Source: an uncultured Aquimarina sp.
GTDB lineage: Bacteria; Bacteroidota; Bacteroidia; Flavobacteriales; Flavobacteriaceae
Length of the DNA stretch: 64,000 bases
NCBI GenBank assembly: GCA_947500845.1
Contig: CANMTP010000015.1
Coordinates: 1-64,000, forward strand
Reading direction: 5' to 3'
The position numbers and the translations under genes were made by a program. Below are positions 26,521 to 34,604 of the stretch, piece after piece. Numbering within the stretch: the first letter of the stretch is position 1; each line of letters opens with the position of its first letter. The notes beneath the pieces were generated by a model. That model saw only the letters and a list, made by a program, of their open reading frames with translations, was not told where the DNA came from and searched no databases.

Positions 26521-26554
26521 AAAAAAGAACCGTAATCGATTACGGTTCTTTTTT
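26521..26554. terminator. Bidirectional terminator, perfect palindrome
   Basis: GAACCGTAATCGATTACGGTTC (26527-26548) is a perfect 22-bp palindrome flanked by an A-run and a T-run. It serves the M49 gene and the convergent small membrane gene. Confidence 0.9.
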
Positions 26555-26744
26555 ATTCTGGTTGTAAATATGTCTTTAACGCAAACAATAGTAAAATAAA
26601 GATAATAAATCCAATCAGAATAAAAAGGCTCCCTTTATAATATTTGCGGTGTAGTTTGATGTCTTTTCGGTAACTGAAAATCATCAAAATGACAAAAGCA
26701 ATCACAAAAAAAATGGCAAATAGTAACTGACCCTGACTAAACAT
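26553..26744 (-). CDS. Small two-helix membrane protein
   Basis: This 63-residue protein has two hydrophobic segments (about residues 7-24 and 39-58) joined by a basic loop, YRKDIKLHRKYYKG, so both ends should be outside. Proteins of this shape are common in Flavobacteriia, but I know of no function. Coding is supported by the clear hairpin topology, a good ATG and a CAAAGATA (TATCTTTG on this strand) promoter box 19 bp upstream. It shares a bidirectional terminator with the M49 gene. Confidence 0.75.
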   Translation of the reverse strand: MFSQGQLLFAIFFVIAFVILMIFSYRKDIKLHRKYYKGSLFILIGFIIFILLLFALKTYLQPE

Positions 26745-26762
26745 AATTTGTTATTTTTACAA

Positions 26763-26770
26763 CAAAGATA
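26763..26770 (-). promoter_or_regulatory. -7 promoter box TATCTTTG
   Basis: Read on the minus strand the box matches TAnnTTTG, 19 bp before the small membrane gene. Confidence 0.55.
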
Positions 26771-26896
26771 AATTACATTATACGAACTTTTTAAATTAAT
26801 TATACAAACCTTAGTCCTTTCTGCTTTCGGGAGAAATTAGAATGAGGGACGACAAATAATGTATGATTAATTAAAAATATTAAACAATAAAAATTC

Positions 26897-27283
26897 ATGA
26901 AGGATAAAATTGCTGCTGTACAAGAGTTTCATACCGCGTTCAAACTTGGATATAAGAATGAACCTATCGCCGATCTTGGAGAATCAAAAAACCTACTACG
27001 TTATAAGCTAATGAGAGAAGAAAATGAAGAGTATTTAGAAGCGGCACAGAATAATGACTTGGTTGAGGTGGCAGATGCCTTAGGTGATATGCTCTATATT
27101 CTATGTGGAACTATTATCGAACATGGGATGCAACATAAGATAGAAGAGGTTTTTAATGAAATTCAACGTAGTAATATGAGTAAATTGGGAGAAGATGGTC
27201 ATCCCATTTATCGCGAAGATGGAAAAGTGCTAAAAGGGCCAAACTATTTTAAACCCAATATTAAAGAGATTTTGGACCGATAA
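26897..27283 (+). CDS. MazG-like nucleoside triphosphate pyrophosphohydrolase
   Basis: This 128-residue all-alpha protein carries the MazG/PRA-PH metal-binding pattern: REENEEYLEAA near residue 40 (ExxE helix) and DLVEVADALGDMLYILCG (ExxD helix). The C-terminal part DGHPIYREDGKVLKGPNYFKP is also usual in this branch. It would cleave a nucleoside triphosphate to the monophosphate and PPi, perhaps for pool cleaning; the preferred nucleotide is unknown. The gene stands alone between two terminators. Confidence 0.85.
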   Translation: MKDKIAAVQEFHTAFKLGYKNEPIADLGESKNLLRYKLMREENEEYLEAAQNNDLVEVADALGDMLYILCGTIIEHGMQHKIEEVFNEIQRSNMSKLGEDGHPIYREDGKVLKGPNYFKPNIKEILDR

Positions 27284-27289
27284 ATAAAA

Positions 27290-27313
27290 ACTCCCGGTAC
27301 ATTCGGGAGTTTT
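27290..27313 (+). terminator. Terminator after MazG-like gene
   Basis: ACTCCCG-gtacatt-CGGGAGT followed by TTT, 6 bp after the stop. Confidence 0.8.
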
Positions 27314-27382
27314 ATATAGTTTTTAAAAGGTTTTCTAAATTATTTTGTAGGTATTATGTAATATATTTTTCAAACCTCAAAC

Positions 27383-28450
27383 CTATATCTTATATCTCCA
27401 TCCAAAGGTATCTTCAGCTTTATTGTATTGAATATCCATTAATGCTTTCTTAAAATGAGAGGCGTAAGAATTTTCTTGTTTTTCTAATTCATAATGTTCT
27501 CCTTTATAACCAAAAGCCTTAATCGGGCTTACTACCGCTGCAGTACCTGCACCAAAGATTTCTTTTAGGCTTCCGTTTTTAGCGGCTTCTACAATTTCAT
27601 TAACCTTTACGGGTCGCACATCAACTTTAATGCCTTCTTTCTCAGCAATAGCGATTAAACTTTTACGAGTAACCCCGTCTAAAATACGATCGCTAATAGG
27701 AGCAGTGAGCAAAGTATCGTTCACTCTAAAGAATACATTCATAGTTCCGGCTTCTTCCATATACTCATGTGTATTAGAATCTGTCCAAATGACTTGTTGA
27801 TATCCCTGTTCTTTTGCGAGTTTTGTAGGGTAAAATTGTCCGGCGTAATTTCCGGCGGCTTTTGCATACCCAAAACCTCCGCTAGCAGAACGGCTAAATT
27901 TCTCGGCAATTAATACGCTTACATCTCCGCTGTAGTAAGATTGTGCAGGAGAGCATATGATCATAAATTTATATTCATCAGCCTCAGATGCAGAAACACT
28001 TGCCTGAGTTGCAATAACAAAAGGTCGAATATATAAAGAATTTCCATAGCCTGGTTTGATCCAATCATTATCAAGTTTTAACAAGGTGTTTAAACCTTCA
28101 AAGAAATAGTCTTCAGGAAATATAGGGATAGCCAAACGTTCTGCTGATTTATTGATACGTTTGAAATTTTCATCTGGTCTGAATAAATATGTATCACCAT
28201 GATCATCTTTATAAGCTTTCATTCCTTCAAAAACCGCTTGACCATAATGAAAAACACGCGCAGATGGATCCAAAGTCAACGGTCCATATGGCTGGATCTT
28301 TGGTGTTTGCCACTGTCCATCGACATAATCACAGATAAACATATGATCGGTAAAAATTTTTCCAAAATTGAGATTTTCAAAATCTACTTGTCCAATTTTG
28401 GACTCATTTATCTTTGTAACTTCTACTGTTTTAGAGATTGTACTTTTCAT
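27383..28450 (-). CDS. ilvE: Branched-chain amino acid aminotransferase
   Basis: This 355-residue PLP enzyme interconverts leucine, isoleucine and valine with their 2-oxo acids. It is the longer type-2 BCAT form. The PLP lysine lies in YAKAAGNYAGQF, and the motif EEAGTMNVFFRVND with downstream GVTRKSLIAIAE is the class IV aminotransferase signature. YGPLTLDPSARVFHYGQAVF near the N-terminus is also typical. The gene is monocistronic on the minus strand. Degradation of valine through isobutyryl-CoA would connect it to IcmF, but this is inference. Confidence 0.95.
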   Translation of the reverse strand: MKSTISKTVEVTKINESKIGQVDFENLNFGKIFTDHMFICDYVDGQWQTPKIQPYGPLTLDPSARVFHYGQAVFEGMKAYKDDHGDTYLFRPDENFKRINKSAERLAIPIFPEDYFFEGLNTLLKLDNDWIKPGYGNSLYIRPFVIATQASVSASEADEYKFMIICSPAQSYYSGDVSVLIAEKFSRSASGGFGYAKAAGNYAGQFYPTKLAKEQGYQQVIWTDSNTHEYMEEAGTMNVFFRVNDTLLTAPISDRILDGVTRKSLIAIAEKEGIKVDVRPVKVNEIVEAAKNGSLKEIFGAGTAAVVSPIKAFGYKGEHYELEKQENSYASHFKKALMDIQYNKAEDTFGWRYKI

Positions 28451-28585
28451 TCTGATTTTAAATTTTGAAGGTTAGAAGATCTACGATCTTTGTAGTTTAC
28501 CTGAAAATCAAGGTACTAGTTGCTAACACATGTAATCTTCCACAAAAATACCCTTTTCTTGTAAAATAAGAATTTTTAAAATGCG

Positions 28586-28593
28586 TAATTTTG
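28586..28593 (+). promoter_or_regulatory. -7 promoter box TAATTTTG
   Basis: The box matches TAnnTTTG and overlaps an in-frame TTG (28591), which supports ATG 28618 as the true start of the DUF4920 gene. Confidence 0.65.
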
Positions 28594-28617
28594 CCATTCA
28601 ACAGTAATATTTATGAA

Positions 28618-29124
28618 ATGATGACTAAAAACATACTTTTCTTAGTGGGGCTATTATGGATAATCCTAAGTTGTAATGATAAAAAAGAAGCTTCTTTTTC
28701 TGTTAATGATATTTCAGTAGAGAATTATAAGTCGTTTGGAGAGGAAGTTTCTTCAGAAGAGATATACTATAAAGATGAGTTGGCAAAGAAATTTAATAAA
28801 CTGAAAGTGGGAGACACCGTTGATATCGCATTTACCAGCACAGTGAACGCTGTCTGTAAGGCCAAAGGCTGTTGGATGAAAGTTGCTTTGGACGATGATG
28901 AAGAAACTATGGTAAAATTTAAAGATTATGGTTTTTTTGTGCCTAAAGACATTGAAAAGGATACTGTTATAGTTCAAGGAAAAGCTTTTGTTAGTGAAAT
29001 GTCTGTCGAAGATCAACGTCATTTTGCCAGCGACGCGGGGAAAACTGAAGAAGAAATTGCTGCAATCACTACACCCAAAAAGACTTTTTCTTTTGTGGCA
29101 GATGGGGTTTTGATAAAAAATTAA
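28618..29124 (+). CDS. DUF4920 domain lipoprotein
   Basis: This 168-residue protein has a lipobox signal (FLVGLLWIILSC) and a DUF4920 domain with the conserved Cys pair in AVCKAKGCWMKVAL near residue 81 and VQGKAFVSEMSVED later. The fold resembles an OB-type domain; the function is unknown, though the Cys pair may bind a metal. ATG 28618 (or 28621) is chosen because the upstream TTG lies inside the TAATTTTG promoter box. Its stop overlaps the start of mnmD (TAATG), and the next gene follows too, so it heads a three-gene unit. Confidence 0.85.
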   Translation: MMTKNILFLVGLLWIILSCNDKKEASFSVNDISVENYKSFGEEVSSEEIYYKDELAKKFNKLKVGDTVDIAFTSTVNAVCKAKGCWMKVALDDDEETMVKFKDYGFFVPKDIEKDTVIVQGKAFVSEMSVEDQRHFASDAGKTEEEIAAITTPKKTFSFVADGVLIKN

Positions 29125-29819
29125 TGCAAAGGGAAATAAAACGTGAGATAGTTAAAACTGCAGATGGCTCTACAACCATCCATCTGCCAGAGCTAAATGA
29201 GCAGTACCATTCTAAACATGGGGCGATTAATGAGGCAAAGCATGTATTTGTTGAAACCGGGTTGTATCATGTCTTGGGGGTACAAGATTATAGAGACCTG
29301 AAGATTCTCGAGATTGGTTTTGGTACCGGATTAAATGCTTTTATAACATTTTTGGAAGCTACAAAACTTAGCCAAAAAATTAATTATGTTGGGATAGAAG
29401 CTTATCCTGTGCCCAACGAAGAGGCTAAACTTATGAATTATCCAGAAGAACTTAAAGTCTGTGAAAAGCAATCAATTTTTGACCTCCTGCATCAATCTTC
29501 TTGGGAGACACCCACGATTATTTCTCCTGAATTTTTGTTAACCAAAAGAAAACAGTTCTTCAAAGATATTAAAGATGAAAATTGCTATCATCTTATATAT
29601 TTTGATGCTTTTGGAGCTAGAGTACAACCTGAACTTTGGACAGTAGAAATCTTTGAGAAAATGTATAATGCACTTCAAAACAATGGAGTTTTAGTTACCT
29701 ATTCAGCAAAAGGTAGTGTAAGGCGTGCCATGCAAGAAGTGGGTTTTGTAATAGAACGACTACAGGGCCCTCCTGGTAAAAGAGAAATGTTGAGAGCCAC
29801 CAAAAAGTCACTTGAATAA
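29124..29819 (+). CDS. mnmD: tRNA 5-methylaminomethyl-2-thiouridine methyltransferase MnmD
   Basis: This 231-residue SAM-dependent enzyme adds the final methyl group at the wobble uridine (mnm5s2U34) of some tRNAs. It matches the N-terminal half of the fused MnmC: YHSKHGAINEAKHVFVETGL near residue 26, the SAM loop LEIGFGTGLNAF near 60, and YFDAFGARVQPELWT. The FAD oxidase half is absent, as expected for stand-alone MnmD. Its ATG overlaps the DUF4920 stop, so the two are translationally coupled. Confidence 0.92.
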   Translation: MQREIKREIVKTADGSTTIHLPELNEQYHSKHGAINEAKHVFVETGLYHVLGVQDYRDLKILEIGFGTGLNAFITFLEATKLSQKINYVGIEAYPVPNEEAKLMNYPEELKVCEKQSIFDLLHQSSWETPTIISPEFLLTKRKQFFKDIKDENCYHLIYFDAFGARVQPELWTVEIFEKMYNALQNNGVLVTYSAKGSVRRAMQEVGFVIERLQGPPGKREMLRATKKSLE

Positions 29820-29894
29820 ACGATTGTTAAACCTATAATAAAGAAATAGGATTTGTTAAAAGGTGATAGTATTTTTCCTAAAAAAAAAAGGAAA

Positions 29895-30809
29895 ATGAAA
29901 GTTTTAATTACTGGCGCGACGGGTACCATAGGTCAGGAAATTGTGAAATTATGTCATCAATCCAATATTGATGTAAATTATCTTACAACAAGTAAAAGTA
30001 AAGTAAACACTACATCCAGTTATAAGGGATATTTTTGGGATCCTAAAAATAATCAGATAGATACAAATTGTTTTGATGGAGTTGAAGTAATCATTAATTT
30101 AGTTGGAGCAACAATTGCAAAGCGTTGGACATCTTCTTATAAAAAGGAAATAATTAGTAGTAGAGTAGAAACAGCTCATCTAATTCTAGAATCTTTAAAA
30201 AACACAAATCATACCGTTCGTCATATAATTTCTGCGAGCGCTGTAGGTATTTATCCCGATTCCTTCCAGAATTATTACATGGAAGATTCTCCTCAAAGAG
30301 ATACAGGATTTCTTGGAGAAGTTGTTACCAAATGGGAGAATGCCGTCTTGGAATTTAAAACTCTTGGTATAGGAGTCAGTTTGCTTCGTATTGGTCTTGT
30401 GCTTTCTAAAGAAGGTGGGGCTTTTCCTAAGATAGCGAAGCCTATTCGATATGGTTTAGGGGCTGTTTTTGGTAGTGGTAAACAGTGGCAGAGTTGGATT
30501 CATATCCATGATCTTGTTAGAATGTTTATGTTTGTTATGCAAGAAGAGTTACCAGGTATATTTAATGCAGTTGCTCCTAATCCTATATCTAACAAAAAAC
30601 TTACTCATACCATAGCACAAAAGCTCAATAAGAAAATAATACTGCCGGGAATACCAAAATTTATGATGCAACTTATTTTAGGAGAAATGCATATTCTTTT
30701 GTTTGCCAGTCAGCGTGTATGCAGTGGCAAAATTTCAGATACTGGTTTTGAGTTCATATATGAAAATATTGGGCCTGCAGTTGATGATTTGTTAGGTGAA
30801 GATGAATGA
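29895..30809 (+). CDS. TIGR01777 family NAD(P)-binding epimerase-like protein
   Basis: This 304-residue protein has the Rossmann start KVLITGATGTIGQEIV and the family features VEVIINLVGATIAKRW, a YxxxK-like region around ISASAVGIYPDS, WENAVLE and a long C-terminal DUF1731-like part (LPGIPKFMMQLILGEM). The family was once labelled a SulA-type cell division inhibitor without real evidence; the reaction is unknown. ATG 29895 is chosen over TTG 29853 because AAGGAAA lies just upstream and similarity begins there. It is the third gene after DUF4920 and mnmD. Confidence 0.88.
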   Translation: MKVLITGATGTIGQEIVKLCHQSNIDVNYLTTSKSKVNTTSSYKGYFWDPKNNQIDTNCFDGVEVIINLVGATIAKRWTSSYKKEIISSRVETAHLILESLKNTNHTVRHIISASAVGIYPDSFQNYYMEDSPQRDTGFLGEVVTKWENAVLEFKTLGIGVSLLRIGLVLSKEGGAFPKIAKPIRYGLGAVFGSGKQWQSWIHIHDLVRMFMFVMQEELPGIFNAVAPNPISNKKLTHTIAQKLNKKIILPGIPKFMMQLILGEMHILLFASQRVCSGKISDTGFEFIYENIGPAVDDLLGEDE

Positions 30810-30819
30810 TCAAAAAATA

Positions 30820-30850
30820 AATAGTCGGTACCAGTATGGTACCGACTATT
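30820..30850. terminator. Bidirectional terminator hairpin
   Basis: AATAGTCGGTACC-agtat-GGTACCGACTATT is a perfect 13-bp stem between convergent genes; an A-run precedes it, which helps the minus-strand direction. Confidence 0.8.
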
Positions 30851-30878
30851 ACTACTTAATGACAAGGCGTTTATCTTA

Positions 30879-31550
30879 TTAAGCTTTTTTGGCCTTAACG
30901 CTAATCTTTAATTCTATATCATCATTAATAAATTTATCACCTAAATTTTCAAATATAGATTTGGACCCATAATTAACTCCCCATTCTGTACGATTGATGG
31001 TAAATACCTCAGTGTTTAATGTCATGATATCATCTTCGATAGATGTAGTAGCAGGAAAAGAAATGTTCTTTTTGGTACCTTTTACAGTAAGATTTCCTTC
31101 CAGATACATCTTCCCTTCTTTTTCATTGATTCCGGTAATTTCAAAAGAGGCTGTCGGGTATTTTGCAACATTAAAGAAATGATCTTCTTTTTCTTCACCT
31201 TCACCTTTCAAATGTCCTTCGAGAGATGCTTTTTCATCACCTTCCAAATCTGTCACAGTGATAGAGGTCATATCGATACTAAAAGACCCGCTTTGCACGT
31301 TTCCATTTTCGACTTTTAACATACCATTAGCCAAGTCAAGTGTTCCAGTATGCTTTCCTGTAGGTTTTATACCAGTCCATTCGATTTTGCTAGCTGTAGG
31401 GTCCACTTTGTAAGTAATTGCTGTTACCGGAGCTTCTTTTGCCTCTTCGGCCGCATTTGCTTCGGTTTCATTTTGTTTTTCACCTTTACATGACAACATT
31501 GTAGCCATAAGTGAAAAAACAGACAGTGTAGTTAATAAATTAATCTTCAT
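30879..31550 (-). CDS. YceI family lipoprotein
   Basis: This 223-residue protein has a signal with lipobox (LFSLMATMLSC) and a YceI lipocalin-like barrel from about residue 48 (YKVDPTASKIEWTGIKPTGK). The barrel ends with INRTEWGVNYGSKSIFENLG and DDIELKISVKA, both typical. YceI proteins bind polyisoprenoid or similar hydrophobic ligands outside the cytosol. A low-complexity acidic linker (KQNETEANAAEEAKEA) separates the lipid anchor from the barrel. The gene is monocistronic and ends at a bidirectional terminator. Confidence 0.93.
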   Translation of the reverse strand: MKINLLTTLSVFSLMATMLSCKGEKQNETEANAAEEAKEAPVTAITYKVDPTASKIEWTGIKPTGKHTGTLDLANGMLKVENGNVQSGSFSIDMTSITVTDLEGDEKASLEGHLKGEGEEKEDHFFNVAKYPTASFEITGINEKEGKMYLEGNLTVKGTKKNISFPATTSIEDDIMTLNTEVFTINRTEWGVNYGSKSIFENLGDKFINDDIELKISVKAKKA

Positions 31551-31667
31551 AAGTAATAGTTTATGGTTTATAAATAAGTTTCAAAATTATTTTTTTTAAA
31601 AAAGGATACTCTTAAATATTTACTAAAATATCCCAGTGACATTATGACATTAATTGAAAAATGGCAG

Positions 31668-31675
31668 TACTTTTG
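31668..31675 (+). promoter_or_regulatory. -7 promoter box TACTTTTG
   Basis: The box matches TAnnTTTG (TACTTTTGC) 39 bp before grpE. No CIRCE-type inverted repeat is seen nearby. Confidence 0.6.
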
Positions 31676-31713
31676 CTATTTCAAAATGAAAACTTATAAA
31701 AGGTACATGTTAC

Positions 31714-32256
31714 ATGAGTAAGAAAAATAAAAATACTGAAGATGTAAAAGATCAAGTAGAAGAAGTACTTGATACTCCTGTAGAAGAAACAGAGAAAGAA
31801 GAGATAGATGTAGAAACGCAACTCAAAGAAGAACTTCAGAAGGAAAAGGATAAATTCCTAAGACTTTTTGCTGAGTTTGAAAATTATAAAAAGCGTACTT
31901 CTAAAGAACGCGTAGAATTATTTAAGACAGCAAGTCAGGATGTAATACAGTCTATGTTACCTGTTCTAGACGATTTTGATCGTGCATCAAAAGAAATTGA
32001 GAAGTCCGAAGATAAAGATTTGATCAAAGGGGTTGAACTTATTCATAATAAGTTAAAAGAAACCTTAAAGAGTAAAGGATTAACAGAAGTTGAGGTTACG
32101 GCGGGAGATGCATTTAATGCTGACGATCATGAGGCGATAACTCAGATTCCTGCACCTAGTGAAGATCTAAAAGGAAAGATCGTAGATGTTATAGAAAAGG
32201 GTTATAAACTTGGGGACAAGGTTATTCGATTTCCTAAAGTAGTAACCGGACAATAA
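31714..32256 (+). CDS. grpE: Nucleotide exchange factor GrpE
   Basis: This 180-residue protein releases ADP from DnaK to reset the Hsp70 cycle. The acidic coiled-coil start (about residues 1-60) leads to the signature FLRLFAEFENYKKRTSKERV near residue 48, and the beta-domain shows GYKLGDKVIRFPKVVV-like ending (KLGDKVIRFPKVVTG). dnaJ follows after 6 bp, so the two are one operon. dnaK is not in the window. A TACTTTTG box marks a housekeeping promoter upstream. Confidence 0.96.
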   Translation: MSKKNKNTEDVKDQVEEVLDTPVEETEKEEIDVETQLKEELQKEKDKFLRLFAEFENYKKRTSKERVELFKTASQDVIQSMLPVLDDFDRASKEIEKSEDKDLIKGVELIHNKLKETLKSKGLTEVEVTAGDAFNADDHEAITQIPAPSEDLKGKIVDVIEKGYKLGDKVIRFPKVVTGQ

Positions 32257-32262
32257 TTAGGT

Positions 32263-33369
32263 ATGAAGGAAGATTTTTACGACATATTAGGAGTGAGTAA
32301 GGGTGCCAGTGAAGCTGAAATTAAAAAAGCATATCGAAAGAAGGCAATCGAATACCACCCGGATAAAAACCCAGGAGATAAAACTGCTGAAGAAAAATTT
32401 AAAAAAGCTGCTGAAGCTTATGAAGTCTTAAGTGATCCCGATAAAAAAGCACGCTATGACCAGTTTGGACATCAGGCTTTCGAAGGAGGTGGCTTTGGTG
32501 GCGGTGGTATGAATATGGATGATATATTCAGCCAATTTGGAGATATCTTCGGAGGTGGTTTTGGCGGTTTCGGTGGCTTTGGTGGCGGTGGTAGACAACA
32601 TCGTGTTAAGGGAAGCAACTTGCGAATTCGTGTAAAACTCACTTTAGAGGAGATCGCTAACGGAGTAGAGAAAAAGATCAAAGTAAAAAGAAAAATACAA
32701 GCGCAGGGAACCACCTATAAAACTTGTGGAACCTGTAATGGCACCGGACAAGTAACTAGAATTACGAATACCATATTGGGAAGGATGCAGACCGCAACCA
32801 CGTGTTCTACCTGTGGAGGAGCAGGGCAGTCTATTGACTATAGACCATCTGACGCAGATACTCAAGGGCTTAAAGTGTCTGAAGAGACGGTAAGCATTAA
32901 AATTCCTGCGGGCGTAGAAGACGGTATGCAGCTTAAAGTAGCTGGAAAAGGTAATGAAGCCCCGGGCAATGGTGTGGCTGGAGATCTTTTAGTTGCTATT
33001 GAAGAACAAGACCATCCAGAACTGCAAAGAGAAGGTAACAATCTGCATTATGATTTATATATCAGTTTTTCTGAAGCTGCCTTAGGTGCCTCAAGAGAAA
33101 TTGACACGGTATCCGGCAAAGTTCGTATTAAGATTGAAGAAGGTGTACAAAGTGGAAAAATCTTGAGATTAAGGGGAAAAGGTATTCCTAGTCTTAATGG
33201 TTATGGTAAAGGAGATCTTCTTGTACATGTAAATGTATGGACGCCTAAGACCTTGAATAAAGAACAACGAGAATTTTTTGAAAAAATGGCTAAAGACGAT
33301 CATTTTAGGCCAAGCCCTGATAGTGGAGATAAGTCATTTTTTGAGAAAGTAAAAGATATGTTTTCGTAA
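32263..33369 (+). CDS. dnaJ: Chaperone DnaJ with a reduced zinc domain
   Basis: This 368-residue Hsp40 stimulates DnaK ATPase and delivers substrates. The J domain (residues 1-65) has the HPD motif at 32-34. A Gly/Phe-rich linker spans about 74-110. The zinc region holds only two CxxCxGxG motifs, CGTCNGTG near 155 and CSTCGGAG near 181, whereas classical DnaJ has four. Two CxxC pairs can form one zinc site. I recall the same reduction in other Flavobacteriaceae. The C-terminal substrate domains are complete (KIPAGVEDGMQLKVAGKGNE). Confidence 0.95.
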   Translation: MKEDFYDILGVSKGASEAEIKKAYRKKAIEYHPDKNPGDKTAEEKFKKAAEAYEVLSDPDKKARYDQFGHQAFEGGGFGGGGMNMDDIFSQFGDIFGGGFGGFGGFGGGGRQHRVKGSNLRIRVKLTLEEIANGVEKKIKVKRKIQAQGTTYKTCGTCNGTGQVTRITNTILGRMQTATTCSTCGGAGQSIDYRPSDADTQGLKVSEETVSIKIPAGVEDGMQLKVAGKGNEAPGNGVAGDLLVAIEEQDHPELQREGNNLHYDLYISFSEAALGASREIDTVSGKVRIKIEEGVQSGKILRLRGKGIPSLNGYGKGDLLVHVNVWTPKTLNKEQREFFEKMAKDDHFRPSPDSGDKSFFEKVKDMFS

Positions 33370-33436
33370 ACAAAACTTATGGATATCTATCTTAGGAATC
33401 CTTAGGTTTTATTAACGTCTGATTAGGAAAAATTCG

Positions 33437-33530
33437 TATATTTGAAACATCACTAACATGTTAGTGATAATTTTTCTTTTTCATAGCAATTTTTTTCCCA
33501 TCCTTAATACTTGTATTTAGGGTGGGTTTT
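33437..33530 (+). ncRNA. Candidate small RNA after dnaJ
   Basis: A TATATTTG promoter-like box (33437-33444) is followed at once by a perfect palindrome ATCACTAACATGTTAGTGAT (33449-33468), a T-rich stretch, and a hairpin CCCATCCT…AGGGTGGG with TTTT (33497-33530). The 305-bp gap holds no convincing reading frame. A short transcript of about 75-80 nt ending at the hairpin is possible. Alternatively the palindrome is an operator or the dnaJ terminator, and the second hairpin ends read-through. Confidence 0.4.
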
Positions 33531-33674
33531 GTTTTTAATATTAAGTCTTGATTTTTATTGTGCCTTAAAAGCATCCTGGACAGAAATATCAATTTTGAAT
33601 ATTAATTAGCATAAGTTTTTAAGTTTTCGTATCATTCAGGATTAAAATCAACTACAAATACATTTATTCTATTT

Positions 33675-34604
33675 ATGGCTAATCTTTTAGAGGTACAGCA
33701 AGCCACAAAACAATTTGGAGCCTTCACCGCATTGCAGGATGTATCCATTCAGGTACCAAAAGGAAGTATTTTTGGACTATTGGGCCCAAACGGTGCAGGT
33801 AAAACTACATTGATCAGGATTATCAATCAGATTACATTACCAGATAAAGGAAGTGTATACTTAGATGGTAAACCGCTTCGACCAGAACATATCAAAGATA
33901 TTGGATATCTTCCTGAAGAAAGAGGGTTGTACAAATCTATGAAAGTTGGTGAGCAAGCCTTGTATTTGGCTCAACTAAAAGGATTGAGCAAGAAGGAAGC
34001 CAAGGACCGATTAATGTATTGGTTTGATAAGTTTGAGATTACCCATTGGTGGAATAAGAAAATCCAAGAACTCTCTAAAGGAATGGCCCAAAAAGTACAG
34101 TTTATTGTTACAGTACTACATAAGCCAAAACTTTTAATATTTGACGAACCATTTAGTGGTTTTGATCCTATAAATGCTACTGTTATTAAAGATGAAATAT
34201 TACAGTTAAGAGAGGAAGGTGCCACAATAATATTTTCTACTCATCGTATGGAAAGTGTTGAAGAATTATGTGATCATATAGCATTAATCAATAAATCCAA
34301 AAAAATTCTAGAGGGCAAAGTTTCAGATATTAAGAGAGAATTTAAATCAAATACTTTTGAAGTAGGGCTTTTGACAGATAACAATAATGGCCTATACAAA
34401 ACCTTAAATGATAAGTATAGTGTTACTCACGCAGATTTTAAAACCATAGATGATCAGTTAAAGCTAAAAATAACGCTGGATCAGAACACTTCATCAAATC
34501 AATTGCTTACATATCTCTCAGAAAAAGCTGAAATAATGCGATTTAATGAAGTAATACCCAGTATAAACGAGATATTTATCAAAACCATCACAGAAAATGA
34601 GTAA
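33675..34604 (+). CDS. ABC transporter ATP-binding protein (NatA-like)
   Basis: This 309-residue ATPase has Walker A GPNGAGKTT near residue 38, signature LSKGMAQK, Walker B LLIFDEPFSGFDP and the H-loop STHRMES. The C-terminal part (about 225-309) matches the DUF4162 tail found in NatA-type exporters. It pairs with the permease gene, which overlaps its 3' end by 8 bp. NatAB in other bacteria extrudes sodium, but the family is broad and the cargo here is not known. It sits on the inner face of the cytoplasmic membrane. Confidence 0.92.
   Translation: MANLLEVQQATKQFGAFTALQDVSIQVPKGSIFGLLGPNGAGKTTLIRIINQITLPDKGSVYLDGKPLRPEHIKDIGYLPEERGLYKSMKVGEQALYLAQLKGLSKKEAKDRLMYWFDKFEITHWWNKKIQELSKGMAQKVQFIVTVLHKPKLLIFDEPFSGFDPINATVIKDEILQLREEGATIIFSTHRMESVEELCDHIALINKSKKILEGKVSDIKREFKSNTFEVGLLTDNNNGLYKTLNDKYSVTHADFKTIDDQLKLKITLDQNTSSNQLLTYLSEKAEIMRFNEVIPSINEIFIKTITENE

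Noticed and set aside
32472-32714. Pro-rich frame antisense to the dnaJ Gly-rich linker
   Set aside because: It is the expected antisense of Gly codons.
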